Assembly: GCA_016790695.1 (NCBI GenBank)
Contig: JAEUOS010000109.1
Coordinates: forward strand, 1 to 34,724
Source of the DNA: Burkholderiales bacterium
Lineage (GTDB): Bacteria; Pseudomonadota; Gammaproteobacteria; Burkholderiales; JAEUOS01
Reading direction: 5' to 3'
DNA length: 34,724 bases
Positions 1 through 8,981 of the stretch are shown piece by piece. The translations under genes and the position numbers were made by a program. Each line of letters starts with the position of its first letter. The stretch's first letter is position 1. The notes under the pieces are model-generated. The model was not told the DNA's origin. It made no database searches and was given only the letters and a program-made list of their open reading frames with translations.

Positions 1-1824
1 GACCTTGATCCAGTAGACGCGACCGCGGTTCGAGAAGCACAGGATGTAGTCGTGCGTGTTGGCCACGAACAGGTGGTCGACGAAATCGTCTTCCTTGATC
101 GCCGCTGCCTGCTTGCCGCGGCCGCCGCGACGCTGGGCGCGATAATCGGTCAGCGGCTGCGACTTGATGTAGCCGGTGTGCGACAGGGTCACGACCATGT
201 CCTGCGGCGTGATCAGGTCCTCGATGCCGAGGTCCTGCGTATGCGTGACGATTTCCGAGCGACGCTTGTCGCCAAACTGCTCCTTCACCGCCTTCAGTTC
301 TTCGCCGATGATCTGCGTGATGCGCTCGGGACGATCGAGGATGTCCATCAGGTCGGTGATCTTCTCCAGCAGCTCGCGGTAGTCGGTGACGATCTTGTCG
401 CGCTCAAGGCCGGTCAGGCGCTGCAGGCGCAGCTCGAGGATGGCCTGGGCCTGCGCGTCGGAGAGCAGGTAGCCCTTCTTCGAGAGGCCAAATTCGAGGC
501 CGAGACCTTCCGGACGTGTCGCATCCATCGCCGCGCGCGCCAGCATCTCGCCGACGGTCGGCGAGGTCCACAGCTTGCCCATCAGGCCGCGCTTGGCGTC
601 AGCCGGGGTCGGTGCCGCCTTGATCAGGGCGATGATTTCGTCGACGTTGTCGAGCGCCACCGCCAGGCCTTCCTGGGTGTGCGCCTTCTCGCGCGCCTTG
701 CGCAGTTCGAAGACGGTACGGCGGGTGATAACTTCGCGGCGGTGCGCCAGGAAGCATTCGATCATCTGGCGCAGGTTCAGCAGACGCGGCTGGCCATCGA
801 CCAGCGCCACCATGTTCATGCCGAAGGTGTCCTGCAGCTGCGTCTGCTTGTACAGGTTGTTCAGCACCACCTCGGGGATCACGTCGCGTTTCAGTTCGAT
901 GACCACGCGCATGCCGGACTTGTCCGACTCGTCCTGGATATGCGAGATCCCCTCAATCTTCTTGTCGTTGACCAGCTCGGCGATCTTCTCGAGCAAGGTG
1001 CGCTTGTTCACCTGATAGGGCAGCTCGTCGACGATGATCGCCTGCTTGTTGCCCTTTTCCAGATCTTCGATGTGCGTACGGGCACGCATGACGACGCGGC
1101 CGCGGCCAGTGCGATAGCCATCGCGCACGCCGGAGACGCCGTAGATGAAGCCCGCCGTCGGGAAGTCGGGCGCCGGAATGATGTCGATCAGTTCGTCGAT
1201 CGAGATTTCCGGGTTGGCCAGCATCGCGAGACAGCCGTCGATGACTTCATTCAGGTTGTGCGGCGGAATGTTCGTCGCCATGCCGACCGCAATACCGGCC
1301 GAGCCGTTGATCAAGAGGTTCGGGATGCGTGCCGGCAGGATCAGCGGCTCCTGCTCCGAGCCGTCGTAGTTCGGGCCGAAGTCGCAGGTTTCCTTGTCGA
1401 TGTCTTCTAGCAGCTGGTTGCCGATCTTGGCCATGCGGACTTCGTTGTAACGCATCGCCGCGGCGTTGTCGCCGTCGACCGAGCCGAAGTTGCCCTGGCC
1501 GTCGACGAGCATGTAGCGCAGCGAGAAGTCCTGCGCCATGCGCACGATGGTGTCGTAGACCGCGGTGTCGCCGTGCGGGTGGTACTTGCCGATGACGTCG
1601 CCGACGATGCGCGCCGACTTCTTGTAGGCGCGGTTCCAGTCGTTGCTGAGCTCGTGCATCGCGTAGAGCACGCGCCGGTGCACCGGCTTCAGGCCGTCGC
1701 GCACGTCGGGCAGCGCGCGCCCGACGATCACGCTCATCGCGTAGTCGAGGTACGACCGCCGCATCTCCTCCTCGAGGCTGACGGGGACGGTTTCTTTGGC
1801 GAAGGAGTCGGTCGGCTGGGTCAC
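1..1824 (-). CDS. gyrA: DNA gyrase subunit A, 3' part cut off by window start
   Basis: Codes for the breakage-reunion subunit of the GyrA2GyrB2 type II topoisomerase that supercoils DNA. The 608 visible codons cover the winged-helix/tower/coiled-coil core and the start of the C-terminal DNA-wrapping beta-pinwheel. Seen directly: the quinolone-resistance region [10 protein letters not shown] (Thr87 here is equivalent to E. coli Ser83, Asp91 to Asp87), the catalytic tyrosine in AAAMRYNE (Tyr126), and the GyrA-box QRRGGRGK near residue 568. The rest of the pinwheel lies outside the window. The start is taken as GTG at 1824, giving [11 protein letters not shown] just ahead of the conserved [14 protein letters not shown] block; no closer ATG exists in frame. 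Thr at the Ser83 position is common as wild type in beta- and gammaproteobacteria, so it is not by itself evidence of resistance. Identity is certain; the start is likely. Confidence 0.97.
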   Translation of the reverse strand, partial: MTQPTDSFAKETVPVSLEEEMRRSYLDYAMSVIVGRALPDVRDGLKPVHRRVLYAMHELSNDWNRAYKKSARIVGDVIGKYHPHGDTAVYDTIVRMAQDFSLRYMLVDGQGNFGSVDGDNAAAMRYNEVRMAKIGNQLLEDIDKETCDFGPNYDGSEQEPLILPARIPNLLINGSAGIAVGMATNIPPHNLNEVIDGCLAMLANPEISIDELIDIIPAPDFPTAGFIYGVSGVRDGYRTGRGRVVMRARTHIEDLEKGNKQAIIVDELPYQVNKRTLLEKIAELVNDKKIEGISHIQDESDKSGMRVVIELKRDVIPEVVLNNLYKQTQLQDTFGMNMVALVDGQPRLLNLRQMIECFLAHRREVITRRTVFELRKAREKAHTQEGLAVALDNVDEIIALIKAAPTPADAKRGLMGKLWTSPTVGEMLARAAMDATRPEGLGLEFGLSKKGYLLSDAQAQAILELRLQRLTGLERDKIVTDYRELLEKITDLMDILDRPERITQIIGEELKAVKEQFGDKRRSEIVTHTQDLGIEDLITPQDMVVTLSHTGYIKSQPLTDYRAQRRGGRGKQAAAIKEDDFVDHLFVANTHDYILCFSNRGRVYWIKV

Positions 1825-1929
1825 GTGGTCGGCTCGGCGCCCGCACGCGACGGGCGGTCGGGCTGGAGGTCCGGCGGCATGCCGACGGCGAGGGCGCCGC
1901 GCAGCCGGACGGAGATTGGAAAACAGGCA

Positions 1930-1935
1930 ATTTTA
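1930..1935 (-). promoter_or_regulatory. Candidate extended -10 for gyrA
   Basis: On the minus strand the hexamer TAAAAT is preceded by TGC (TGCTAAAAT), an extended -10 pattern for the housekeeping sigma factor. No good -35 is seen 17 bases upstream. It would give a transcript start near 1923 and a leader of about 100 nt to the GTG at 1824. AT-rich islands are rare in this sequence, which makes the match more telling than it would be elsewhere. Confidence 0.45.
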
Positions 1936-2036
1936 GCATGCAGGGGGACCCGCCCCGGCACCGCGCCACGCCGTCGCGCGCGGCCCGCGCGCGGCGATTT
2001 GCCAACCCGGCGCGCTTCTGCGACCATCCGGGCCCC

Positions 2037-3356
2037 ATGGAGAACGTCGACATCCTGATCGAGGCGCGCTGGGTGATTCCGGTCGAGCCCGCCGGCATCG
2101 CGCTCGAGAACCACGCGGTCGCGGTGCGCGACGGCCGCATCGTCGCGCTCGTTCCGGGCGCGCAGGCCGCGCAGCGCTTCGCGCCGGCCGAGCGCGTCGC
2201 GCTGCCCGCGCACGCGCTGATCCCGGGCCTGGTCAACCTGCACACCCATGCGGCGATGACGCTGCTGCGCGGCTTCGCGGACGACCTGCCGCTGATGCGC
2301 TGGCTGTCGGAGCGCATCTGGCCGGCCGAGGCGCGGCTGGTGTCGGCCGAGTTCGTGCGCGACGGCACGCTGCTGGCCGCCGCCGAGATGCTGCGGGGCG
2401 GCGTGACCTGCGCCAACGACATGTATTTCTTCCCCGACGCCGCCGCCGACGCCTTCGTCGCCCTCGGCATGCGCGCGGCGATCGGCATGATCGCGATCGA
2501 GTTTCCGTCGGCCTACGCGAGCGATGCCGACGACTATCTCGCCAAGGGCCTGGCGGCGCGCGACGCGCGCCGCCACGAGCCGCTGCTGTCGTTCTGCCTG
2601 GCGCCGCACGCGCCGTACACCGTCTCCGACCGCAGCTTCGAGAAGATCGCGCGCTACGCGGGCGAGCTCGGCGTGCCGGTGCACATCCACGTGCACGAGA
2701 CCGCGCAGGAGATCGCGGACAGCCTCGCCGCGCACGGCGCGCGCCCGCTCGCGCGCCTGGCGCGCGCCGGCCTGGTGGGGCCGCAGACCATCGCGGTGCA
2801 CGCGGTGCACCTGGACGCCGGCGACATCGCGCTGCTGGCGAGCCACGGCGCGTCGGTCGCGCATTGCCCGGCGTCGAACCTGAAGCTCGGCAGCGGCATC
2901 GCGCCGCTCGCCGCCCTCCTCGACGCCGGCGTCAACCTCGGCATCGGCACCGACGGCGCGGCGTCGAACAATCGGCTCGACATGTTCGGGGAGATGCGCC
3001 TCGCGGCCCTGCTCGCGAAAGGGGCCGCCGGGCGCGCCGACCTGCTGCCGGCGGCGCAGGCGCTCGCGTGCGCGACGCTGGGCGGCGCGCGCGCGCTGGG
3101 CCTGGACGCGCTGATCGGCTCGCTCGTGCCCGGCAAGGCCGCCGACCTGGTGGCGGTCGATTTCGGCCGGCTGGAGATGCGGCCCTGCTACGACCCGCTG
3201 TCCCATCTGGTCTATACCGCCGAGCGTTCCGACGTGACCGATGTCTGGGTCGCCGGAAAGCATGTTGTGCGGGAGCAACAACTGACGGCGCCGGCCGCCG
3301 CCGATTTGGCGACGCTCGCGGGATTGTGGCAAAATCGCGCAGGAGCAGGGGCTTGA
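2037..3356 (+). CDS. Amidohydrolase of the MTA/SAH deaminase - TRZ/ATZ hydrolase family
   Basis: A 439-residue cytosolic metal-dependent hydrolase of the family that includes 5-methylthioadenosine/S-adenosylhomocysteine deaminase and the triazine chlorohydrolases. Metal and catalytic residues are visible: HTH at 69-71 after the first beta strand, VHIHVHE at 215-221, AVHAVH ending at His258, and GTDGA with Asp306. The C-terminal part closes the small beta-sandwich (GSLVPGKAADLVAVD). The length is normal for the family. The ATG at 2037 is chosen because it directly precedes the typical N-terminal strand; a longer reading frame reaches back to 1938 but adds an unlikely Arg-rich piece. No Shine-Dalgarno is visible, and a weak TTGCCA/GACCAT pair at 1999-2027 would start transcripts almost at the ATG. 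It is divergent from gyrA. In many Burkholderiales the homologue sits next to ubiG, which is not here. Probable role: deaminating MTA, SAH or a related purine nucleoside; the exact substrate is not readable. Confidence 0.85.
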   Translation: MENVDILIEARWVIPVEPAGIALENHAVAVRDGRIVALVPGAQAAQRFAPAERVALPAHALIPGLVNLHTHAAMTLLRGFADDLPLMRWLSERIWPAEARLVSAEFVRDGTLLAAAEMLRGGVTCANDMYFFPDAAADAFVALGMRAAIGMIAIEFPSAYASDADDYLAKGLAARDARRHEPLLSFCLAPHAPYTVSDRSFEKIARYAGELGVPVHIHVHETAQEIADSLAAHGARPLARLARAGLVGPQTIAVHAVHLDAGDIALLASHGASVAHCPASNLKLGSGIAPLAALLDAGVNLGIGTDGAASNNRLDMFGEMRLAALLAKGAAGRADLLPAAQALACATLGGARALGLDALIGSLVPGKAADLVAVDFGRLEMRPCYDPLSHLVYTAERSDVTDVWVAGKHVVREQQLTAPAAADLATLAGLWQNRAGAGA

Positions 3357-3472
3357 GTGGGGCGTAGTGCATGGCCCGCGACCGCGATAAAAGGTGCCGC
3401 ATGAACGACGCAGGTGCCGGGGAAGCGCGGATTTGGCGGTCTGATTTGCGTGCATCCCGCGGGTTTTTGTCC

Positions 3473-3478
3473 GATAAT
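3473..3478 (+). promoter_or_regulatory. Candidate -10 of the ompA promoter
   Basis: GATAAT lies in a locally AT-rich stretch 55 bases before the ompA start. A TTGCGT at 3446-3451 is too far (21-base spacer) to be a normal -35, and the hexamer at the standard distance (GTGCAT) is poor. The location fits a strong outer-membrane-protein gene, but the assignment rests on the -10 alone. Confidence 0.4.
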
Positions 3479-3532
3479 TGTAAAAAACCTGTTCGGCTCC
3501 AAGATCAATCCCACTTCGCAAAGAGGAGAAAA

Positions 3533-4234
3533 ATGAAAGTCTCGATCAAATTGGGCATGCTGCTCGCCGCTGTCGGTCTGACCGTCTCGGCCGGCGCGTT
3601 CGCCCAGAACAGCAAGGATGCCTATTTGCAGGATGGGCGGGGCGTCATCGTGCGCAACTCCAACTTCGGCGATCCCAAGATCGGCAACCTCTGCTGGCGC
3701 ACCGGCTACTGGACCCCGGCGACCGCGAATTGCGAATGCGATGCCCCGATCGTCGGCGCCGCCTGCAACCCGCCGCCGGCTGCCAAGCCGCCGGCACCCG
3801 CTCCGGCCAAACCGGCACCGGCACCCGCGCCTGCGAAGCCCGCAGCCAAGCCCGCGGCGAAGCCGCCGGCGGTCGTCGCCACCAAGGTCACCTTCGCCGC
3901 CGACGCCTTCTTCGACTTCAACAAGGCAGTGCTGAAGCCCGAAGCCAAGGCCAAGCTCGACGACCTCGTCGGCAAGCTCAAGGGCATCAGCCTCGAAGTC
4001 ATCATCGCCGTCGGCCACACCGACTCGATCGGTGGCGACGCCTACAACCAGAAGCTGTCGGTCAAGCGCGCCGAGTCGGTCAAGGCGTACCTGGTGTCGA
4101 AAGGCATCGAGCCGAACCGCATCTACACCGAAGGCAAGGGCAAGAAGCAGCCTGTGGCCGACAACAAGACTGCCGAAGGCCGCGCGAAGAACCGCCGCGT
4201 GGAGATCGAAGTCGTCGGCACCCGCCCGAACTGA
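3533..4234 (+). CDS. ompA: OmpA-family outer membrane/peptidoglycan-binding protein
   Basis: A 233-residue exported protein. Residues 1-24 are a Sec signal peptide ending AGAFA before Gln25. Residues 25-80 form a short Cys-containing segment (Cys54, 67, 69, 78) with the betaproteobacterial pattern [15 protein letters not shown]. Residues 80-113 are a Pro/Ala/Lys-rich linker of near-repeated APAPAKP units. Residues 117-229 are the OmpA/MotB C-terminal domain that binds peptidoglycan, with FFDFNK, GHTDSIG and NRRVEIE. It has no eight-stranded beta barrel, so it resembles the short betaproteobacterial OmpA rather than E. coli OmpA. The start is fixed by AGAGGAGA 5-12 bases upstream. A strong intrinsic terminator follows, so it is probably transcribed alone. 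Expected role: tethering the outer membrane to the cell wall. Confidence 0.93.
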   Translation: MKVSIKLGMLLAAVGLTVSAGAFAQNSKDAYLQDGRGVIVRNSNFGDPKIGNLCWRTGYWTPATANCECDAPIVGAACNPPPAAKPPAPAPAKPAPAPAPAKPAAKPAAKPPAVVATKVTFAADAFFDFNKAVLKPEAKAKLDDLVGKLKGISLEVIIAVGHTDSIGGDAYNQKLSVKRAESVKAYLVSKGIEPNRIYTEGKGKKQPVADNKTAEGRAKNRRVEIEVVGTRPN

Positions 4235-4255
4235 TCGCCCGGCAACCGCAGCACG

Positions 4256-4285
4256 AAAGCCCCGCTTCGGCGGGGCTTTTTGTTT
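4256..4285 (+). terminator. Intrinsic terminator after ompA
   Basis: A perfect 10-bp stem AAAGCCCCGC / GCGGGGCTTT with a stable TTCG tetraloop, followed by TTGTTT. It begins 22 bases after the ompA stop and separates ompA from rph. It is the clearest rho-independent terminator in the window. Confidence 0.9.
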
Positions 4286-4359
4286 GTGGCGGTCCGCCGG
4301 CCCGCCCGCCATGCGGCGGCCGGCATGATCGCAAGGATTCAGCCAAGGAAACCCCGCCA

Positions 4360-5079
4360 ATGTCCTCCCGTCCCAGCGGCCGGCGCGCCGACGAACTGCG
4401 CAGCGTCGCCATCACCCGCCACTTCACCAAACATGCCGAAGGCTCGGTCCTGATCGCCTTCGGCGACACCCGCGTGATCTGCACCGCCAGCGTCGAGGAA
4501 CGCGTGCCCGGCTTCCTCAAGGGCCGCGGCCAGGGCTGGCTCACCGCCGAGTACGGCATGCTGCCGCGCGCAACCAACACGCGCACCGACCGCGAGGCGG
4601 CGCGCGGCAAGCAGTCCGGGCGCACACAGGAAATCCAGCGCCTGATCGGGCGCAGCCTGCGCGCGGTGGTCGACCTCGCGCTCCTCGGCGAGCGAACGAT
4701 CCAGATCGACTGCGACGTGATCCAGGCCGACGGCGGCACCCGCACCGCCGCGATCACCGGCGCCTGGGTCGCCGTGCGCGACGCCATCGACGGGCTGGCC
4801 GCGCGCGGCCTGGTCAGCGGCAACCCGCTGCGCGACCATGTCGCCGCGGTGTCGGTCGGCATCGCCGCGGGCGTCCCGGTGCTCGATCTCGACTATGCCG
4901 AGGATTCGACCTGCGACACCGACATGAATGTCGTGATGACCGGCGCCGGGCATTTCGTCGAGGTGCAGGGGACCGCCGAGGGCGCGGCGTTCACGCGCGC
5001 CGAGATGAATGCCCTGCTCGGACTGGCCGAGGCCGGAATCGCCGAACTCGTCGGGCGCCAGCGCGCCGCGTTCGCCTGA
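4360..5079 (+). CDS. rph: Ribonuclease PH
   Basis: A 239-residue phosphorolytic 3'-5' exoribonuclease that trims the 3' ends of tRNA precursors; it works as a hexamer in the cytosol. The family signatures are all present and in order: [11 protein letters not shown] at the N-terminus, [40 protein letters not shown] (phosphate/RNA-binding arginines) and [16 protein letters not shown]. The length matches the usual 237-240. The ATG at 4360 has AAGGAA upstream. The stop codon overlaps the rdgB start (TGATG), so the two are translationally coupled. The rph-rdgB-hemW order is conserved in betaproteobacteria. Confidence 0.97.
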   Translation: MSSRPSGRRADELRSVAITRHFTKHAEGSVLIAFGDTRVICTASVEERVPGFLKGRGQGWLTAEYGMLPRATNTRTDREAARGKQSGRTQEIQRLIGRSLRAVVDLALLGERTIQIDCDVIQADGGTRTAAITGAWVAVRDAIDGLAARGLVSGNPLRDHVAAVSVGIAAGVPVLDLDYAEDSTCDTDMNVVMTGAGHFVEVQGTAEGAAFTRAEMNALLGLAEAGIAELVGRQRAAFA

Positions 5080-5669
5080 TGCGCGTCGTCGCCGCGACCG
5101 GCAACGCCGGCAAGCTCGCCGAGATCGCGGCGATCCTGGCGCCGCTCGGCATCGACGTCGTGCCGCAGTCCGCGTTCGGGGTTCCCGAGGCGCCCGAGCC
5201 CCATCCGACCTTCGTCGAGAACGCGCTGGCCAAGGCGCGCCACGCGGCGCGCCACACCGGACTGCCGGCGCTGGCCGACGATTCGGGCATCTGCGTGCGC
5301 GCGCTCGGCGGCGCACCCGGCGTGCAGTCGGCGCGCTATGCGGGCGAACCGCGCTCCGACGCGCGCAACAACGCCCGGCTGCTCGCCGACCTCGCCGGCA
5401 GCGCGGATCGCGCCGCCTACTATTTCGCCGTGCTGGTGCTGGTGCGCAGCGCCGAGGATCCGGAGCCCCTGATCGCCGAGGGTCGCTGGCACGGCGAGGT
5501 GATCGACGCGCCGCGCGGATCGAACGGGTTCGGCTACGACCCGTTCTTCCTGCTGCCCGACGAGGGCAGGACCGCGGCCGAGCTCGAGCCCGCGCACAAG
5601 AACGCGATCAGCCACCGCGCGCGCGCGCTGCAGCGCCTCGCCGCGCTGCTGCGGGAACGCGGCGCGTGA
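5079..5669 (+). CDS. rdgB: dITP/XTP pyrophosphatase (house-cleaning NTPase)
   Basis: A 196-residue RdgB/HAM1 family enzyme that hydrolyses non-canonical purine triphosphates (dITP, ITP, XTP) to the monophosphate and pyrophosphate, keeping them out of DNA and RNA. Visible motifs: TGNAGKLAEI at 7-16, the metal-binding LADDSG around Asp67-Asp68, GAPGVQSARYAG, the nucleotide-binding GFGYDPFF, and SHRARAL near the C-terminus. Length is normal. The ATG overlaps the rph stop by one base and its own stop overlaps the hemW GTG by four bases, so the three genes form one tightly coupled operon. Confidence 0.96.
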   Translation: MRVVAATGNAGKLAEIAAILAPLGIDVVPQSAFGVPEAPEPHPTFVENALAKARHAARHTGLPALADDSGICVRALGGAPGVQSARYAGEPRSDARNNARLLADLAGSADRAAYYFAVLVLVRSAEDPEPLIAEGRWHGEVIDAPRGSNGFGYDPFFLLPDEGRTAAELEPAHKNAISHRARALQRLAALLRERGA

Positions 5670-6907
5670 AGCCGGTCCGCGTGCCGGTGGTCGCCGCGTC
5701 GACCGGGCGCCAGGCACCGGTCGCGCCGCGCGCGGGCGGGTCCACGCCCCCGACGCTGGCCGCGCTGCCGCCGCTCGCGCTCTACGTGCACGTGCCGTGG
5801 TGCGTGCGCAAGTGCCCGTACTGCGACTTCAATTCCCACGCGGTGCCCGCCGGCGATGCGCTGCCCGAGGCGCGCTATCTCGACGCGCTCGCGCGCGACC
5901 TCGAGTCGTCGCTGCCGCAGGTCTGGGGGCGTCGCGTCCATTCGGTGTTCATCGGGGGCGGCACGCCCAGCCTGCTGTCCGCCGCCGGCCTCGACCGCCT
6001 GCTCGCCGACATCCGCGCGCGCCTGCCGCTCGACCCCGGCGCGGAAATCACGCTCGAGGCCAATCCCGGCACCGTCGAGGCCGCACGCTTCGCCGCCTAC
6101 CGCGCCAGCGGGGTCAACCGGCTCTCGATCGGGATCCAGAGCTTCGACGCGCGCCACCTGCGCGCGCTCGGCCGCATCCACGACGGTGACGAGTCGCGGC
6201 GCGCCGCCGCCATCGCGCGCGAGGTGTTCGACAACTTCAACCTCGACCTCATGTACGCGCTGCCGGGGCAGACCGTTGCCGAACTCGAGCGGGACCTCGA
6301 CGCGGCCCTGTCGTTCGCGCCGCCGCACCTGTCGGTCTACCACCTGACGCTGGAGCCGAACACGGTGTTCGCCAAGTACCCGCCGGCGCTGCCCGACGAC
6401 GACGCCGCCGCCGACATGCAGGTCCGCGTCGAGGCGGTCCTGGGCGCGGCCGGCTACGCGCGCTACGAGACCTCGGCCTACGCGCGGCCCGGCGCGCGCG
6501 CCGCGCACAACCTCAACTACTGGCGCTTCGGCGACTACCTCGGCATCGGCGCCGGCGCGCACGGCAAGATCTCGTTCCCCGATCGCATCGTGCGCACCGA
6601 GAAGCCGCGCAACCCCGACACCTACATGGCGGCCTGCGCAGCGGCGGAGGCCGGGGCGGCCATCGGCAGCGTGCGCGCCGTCGCCACGGCGGACCTGCCG
6701 TTCGAGTTCATGATGAACGCGCTGCGCCTGACCGAAGGGGTCGAGGCGCGCCTGTTCGCCGAGCGCACCGGCGTGCCGGTCGCGCGGATCGCGCCGATCC
6801 TCGCGGCCGCGGCAGCACGCGGCCTGGTCGAGCACGGCCCCGCGCGGATCGCGCCGACCGCGCGCGGCCGGCTGTTCCTGAACGACCTGCTGCAGATGTT
6901 CCTGTAG
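5666..6907 (+). CDS. hemW: Radical SAM heme chaperone HemW (formerly YggW)
   Basis: A 413-residue radical SAM protein related to coproporphyrinogen dehydrogenase HemN but assigned as a heme-binding chaperone for respiratory enzymes. The [4Fe-4S] motif CVRKCPYC (Cys46, Cys50, Cys53) follows the diagnostic LYVHVPWC. The SAM-binding GGGTPS follows, and the HemN C-terminal domain extends to the end. HemW lacks the extra Cys of HemN (the family pattern is CPYCDF), as here. The start is GTG at 5666, overlapping the rdgB stop as GTGA; it gives an about 35-residue Pro/Ala-rich N-terminal extension before the core, as in other betaproteobacterial homologues. A 6-bp stem (6907-6924) without a T-run begins at the stop codon. 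Confidence 0.94.
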   Translation: MKPVRVPVVAASTGRQAPVAPRAGGSTPPTLAALPPLALYVHVPWCVRKCPYCDFNSHAVPAGDALPEARYLDALARDLESSLPQVWGRRVHSVFIGGGTPSLLSAAGLDRLLADIRARLPLDPGAEITLEANPGTVEAARFAAYRASGVNRLSIGIQSFDARHLRALGRIHDGDESRRAAAIAREVFDNFNLDLMYALPGQTVAELERDLDAALSFAPPHLSVYHLTLEPNTVFAKYPPALPDDDAAADMQVRVEAVLGAAGYARYETSAYARPGARAAHNLNYWRFGDYLGIGAGAHGKISFPDRIVRTEKPRNPDTYMAACAAAEAGAAIGSVRAVATADLPFEFMMNALRLTEGVEARLFAERTGVPVARIAPILAAAAARGLVEHGPARIAPTARGRLFLNDLLQMFL

Positions 6908-6927
6908 CCGCCGGGCACGGCGGCACC

Positions 6928-6990
6928 AGGTGCACGCGCCGCACCGCCAAGTGCACGTGCCGCACCGCCAGGCGCACGCGCCGTGCCGCC
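6928..6990. repeat. Three-copy 21-bp imperfect tandem repeat between hemW and rplS
   Basis: Units start at 6928, 6949 and 6970, each exactly 21 bases, with a partial fourth from 6991. Consensus begins AGGTGCACGCGCCGCACCGC. The second unit differs from the first at two positions and the third at three. It fills the gap between two convergent genes and carries no start codon with a ribosome site. On either strand the units encode a seven-residue repeat in one frame, but nothing suggests it is translated. Internal inverted parts (GGTGCAC with its complement) could fold in RNA of either transcript. Confidence 0.85.
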
Positions 6991-7045
6991 AGGCACCTGG
7001 ACCGGCGCCGTCTGGTGCGCCCGCCGGCGCGGCCGGCCCCCGCGC

Positions 7046-7447
7046 TTACTGCGCCGCGGGCGCCGTGCTCGCCGCGGCCGCCTGGCTGCGGCTGGCCAGC
7101 TTTTCCTTGATGCGCGCGGACTTGCCCGAGCGCTGGCGCAGGTAGTAGAGCTTGGCGCGGCGCACGTCGCCGCGGCGCTTGACCTCGATCGAGGCGATCA
7201 GCGGCGAATAGGTCTGGAAGGTGCGCTCGACCCCCTCGCCCGACGACACCTTGCGCACGATGAACGACGAGCCGATGCCGCGGTTGCGGCGCGCGATGAC
7301 GACCCCTTCGAAGGCCTGCACGCGTTTGCGCTCGCCCTCGACGACGTTGACGTTGACCACCACGGTGTCGCCGGGCGCGAAATCCGGGATGACCTTGCCC
7401 AGGCGCGCGATTTCCGCGCGTTCGAGTTCGGCAATGATCTTGTTCAT
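7046..7447 (-). CDS. rplS: 50S ribosomal protein L19
   Basis: A 133-residue large-subunit ribosomal protein located at the 30S-50S interface. The L19 signature is clear: [52 protein letters not shown] and the basic C-terminal helix [17 protein letters not shown]. An Ala/Ser-rich tail of about 15 residues ([16 protein letters not shown]) extends the usual length, as in other betaproteobacteria. AAAGGAAC lies just upstream of the ATG at 7447. It is the last gene of the rpsP-rimM-trmD-rplS ribosome operon, 135 bases after trmD. Confidence 0.97.
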   Translation of the reverse strand: MNKIIAELERAEIARLGKVIPDFAPGDTVVVNVNVVEGERKRVQAFEGVVIARRNRGIGSSFIVRKVSSGEGVERTFQTYSPLIASIEVKRRGDVRRAKLYYLRQRSGKSARIKEKLASRSQAAAASTAPAAQ

Positions 7448-7537
7448 GCACGTTCCTTTCGTTTCATGGCCTGCTGACCGCAGGACTTGGCGCCAGAGCA
7501 GGGGAGCCGAAGCCCGCCTGGTAACGCCGTTTGTCGG

Positions 7538-7570
7538 GGCGCCGCGCCGGGTCGAACCCGGATCGGCGCC
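7538..7570 (-). other. GC-rich hairpin in the trmD-rplS gap
   Basis: Outer arms GGCGCC/GGCGCC (7538-7543, 7565-7570) enclose a perfect CCGGG/CCCGG stem with a five-base loop (7547-7561). There is no T-run on either side, so it is not an intrinsic terminator. It may protect or pause the polycistronic RNA, allowing rplS to be expressed above the tRNA-modification genes; this is inference. Confidence 0.45.
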
Positions 7571-7582
7571 GTTGTTCCGGCT

Positions 7583-8404
7583 CTATGGTGCTGCGCGGCC
7601 GGTCGTGCTGCCTTGCTCCTCCTGCCCTGCCTGCGCGGCTTCGGCCAGCACTTCGGCCCGGATCCGCGCCTCGTCCTTCGTCAACCTTCCCGCCGACCAG
7701 GCGCCGAACAGGTCCGGCCGCCGCGCCAGCGTCCGCGCCGCGGCCTGCTTCCGCCGCCAGCGCGCAATCTTCGCATGGTCGCCCGACAGCAACACCTCGG
7801 GCACCCGCATTCCCGCATGCTCCTCGGGCCGCGTGTAATGCGGACAATCGAGAAGCCCGTCGGCGAACGATTCCTCGGCCGCCGACGCGTCGTGCCCGAG
7901 CACCCCGGGCAACTGCCGCACCACCGCATCGATGACCACCATCGCCGCCAGCTCGCCGCCGGAGAGCACATAGTCGCCGATCGACCACTCCTCGTCGACG
8001 TGGCGCGCGATCACGCGCTCGTCGATGCCTTCATAGCGGCCGCACAGCAGCACCGCCCCGATCCCGTCCTGCAGCGCCGCGGCCAGCGCAACCACGCCGG
8101 CATGATCGAGGCGCCGGCCCTGCGGCGTCAGGTACAGCACCCGCGCTCGCCGCCCCGCGGCCGCCTGCGCCGCGCGCGCCGCCGCCAGCGCGGCTTCCAG
8201 CGGGCCCGGAATCATCACCATCCCCGGCCCGCCGCCGTACGGCCGGTCATCGACCGTGCGGTACGGATCGCCCGCGAAATCCCGCGGATTCCAGCATGCG
8301 AGCGACCACAGTCCGGATTCCGCCGCCCGCCCCGACACACCCTGCCGGGTCACTGCCTCGAACATCGCCGGAAACAGGGTCACCGCGTCGAAGCGCACCG
8401 CCAT
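7583..8404 (-). CDS. trmD: tRNA (guanine37-N1)-methyltransferase
   Basis: A 273-residue SPOUT-class methyltransferase that uses SAM to make m1G37 next to the anticodon, preventing +1 frameshifting. Visible landmarks: the N-terminal [24 protein letters not shown], and the trefoil-knot SAM site [13 protein letters not shown] followed by [14 protein letters not shown]. Then comes the catalytic-region [18 protein letters not shown] and the C-terminal helical domain. The ATG at 8404 is preferred (GGGGA 8 bases upstream); a GTG two codons earlier (8410) is possible. The C-terminus is about 20 residues longer than E. coli TrmD (Gln/Glu/Ala-rich). Third gene of the ribosomal operon. Confidence 0.96.
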   Translation of the reverse strand: MAVRFDAVTLFPAMFEAVTRQGVSGRAAESGLWSLACWNPRDFAGDPYRTVDDRPYGGGPGMVMIPGPLEAALAAARAAQAAAGRRARVLYLTPQGRRLDHAGVVALAAALQDGIGAVLLCGRYEGIDERVIARHVDEEWSIGDYVLSGGELAAMVVIDAVVRQLPGVLGHDASAAEESFADGLLDCPHYTRPEEHAGMRVPEVLLSGDHAKIARWRRKQAAARTLARRPDLFGAWSAGRLTKDEARIRAEVLAEAAQAGQEEQGSTTGRAAP

Positions 8405-8443
8405 GGTCACCGTCCCCGCCGCGCGATCCGCGCCCTGCCCGAC

Positions 8444-8941
8444 CTAGTAATCCACGCCCCAGTCGACCCGGATCACGCCGCCGCCCAGGTCGACCGCGTC
8501 GACATACCGGGCGACGAAGGGGATCAGGATCTCGCCCGCGACTGCCGCCACCTTCAGCACCTCGTGCGGCCCCAGGTCGAGGAGCCCGCTCACGCTGCCG
8601 AGTTCCACGCCGTCGCGGTTGATCACCTTCTTGCCGATCAGGTCCGCCCAGTAATACTCGTTCTCGCCGCTCGGCGCGAACTCCGATCGCGCCACCGCCA
8701 CCCGCCACCCCTTGCGCGCGAACGCCTGGTCGCGGTCATCGACGCCCGGCAGCTTCGCCACGCACGCCTCGCCACGCACCGCGCACTCCTCGGGCGCCAC
8801 CGGCACCCATCCTGCGCCCGCCCCCGGCGCTGCCATCCACCACCTGCGGAAGCCGGCGAGCGAGCGCCGGTCGTCCGAATACACATGCAGCTTGACCCGG
8901 CCGGTCAGGCCGTACGGCTCGCCCACCACCGCCATCAGCAC
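8444..8941 (-). CDS. rimM: 16S rRNA processing protein RimM (start uncertain)
   Basis: A 30S-assembly factor that binds ribosomal protein S19 and helps 16S rRNA 3'-domain maturation. The N-terminal RimM barrel (VVGEPYGLTGRVKLHVYSDD) and the C-terminal PRC-barrel (YYWADLIGKKVINRDG, LLDLGPHEVLKV, ILIPFVARYVDAVDL, ending RVDWGVDY) are both clear. No ATG lies before the first strand. The GTG at 8941 gives 165 residues but starts very close to the conserved LVLMAVVG strand. A TTG at 9013 would overlap rpsP and give 189 residues but has no Shine-Dalgarno. A GGAGG at 8956-8960 sits 14 bases before the GTG and 11 before an in-frame CTG (8944), so a CTG start is also conceivable. Identity is solid, the start is not. 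Confidence 0.88.
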   Translation of the reverse strand: MLMAVVGEPYGLTGRVKLHVYSDDRRSLAGFRRWWMAAPGAGAGWVPVAPEECAVRGEACVAKLPGVDDRDQAFARKGWRVAVARSEFAPSGENEYYWADLIGKKVINRDGVELGSVSGLLDLGPHEVLKVAAVAGEILIPFVARYVDAVDLGGGVIRVDWGVDY

Positions 8942-8981
8942 CAGATCGTCCGGTGCCTCCGGCGCGCCCGCGCTGCCGATC

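Noticed and set aside
52..1410. 452-codon plus-strand frame across gyrA
   Set aside because: Antisense shadow of gyrA with low-complexity His/Arg/Asp composition.
1560..1600. Thr at the quinolone-resistance position of GyrA (Ser83 in E. coli)
   Set aside because: Thr is a common wild-type residue at this position in related bacteria, and the neighbouring Asp is intact, so no resistance claim is made.
7538..7570. Sequence resembling a tRNA T-arm (GGTCGAACC within a stem)
   Set aside because: No acceptor, D or anticodon arms fit around it; it is only a hairpin in the trmD-rplS gap.
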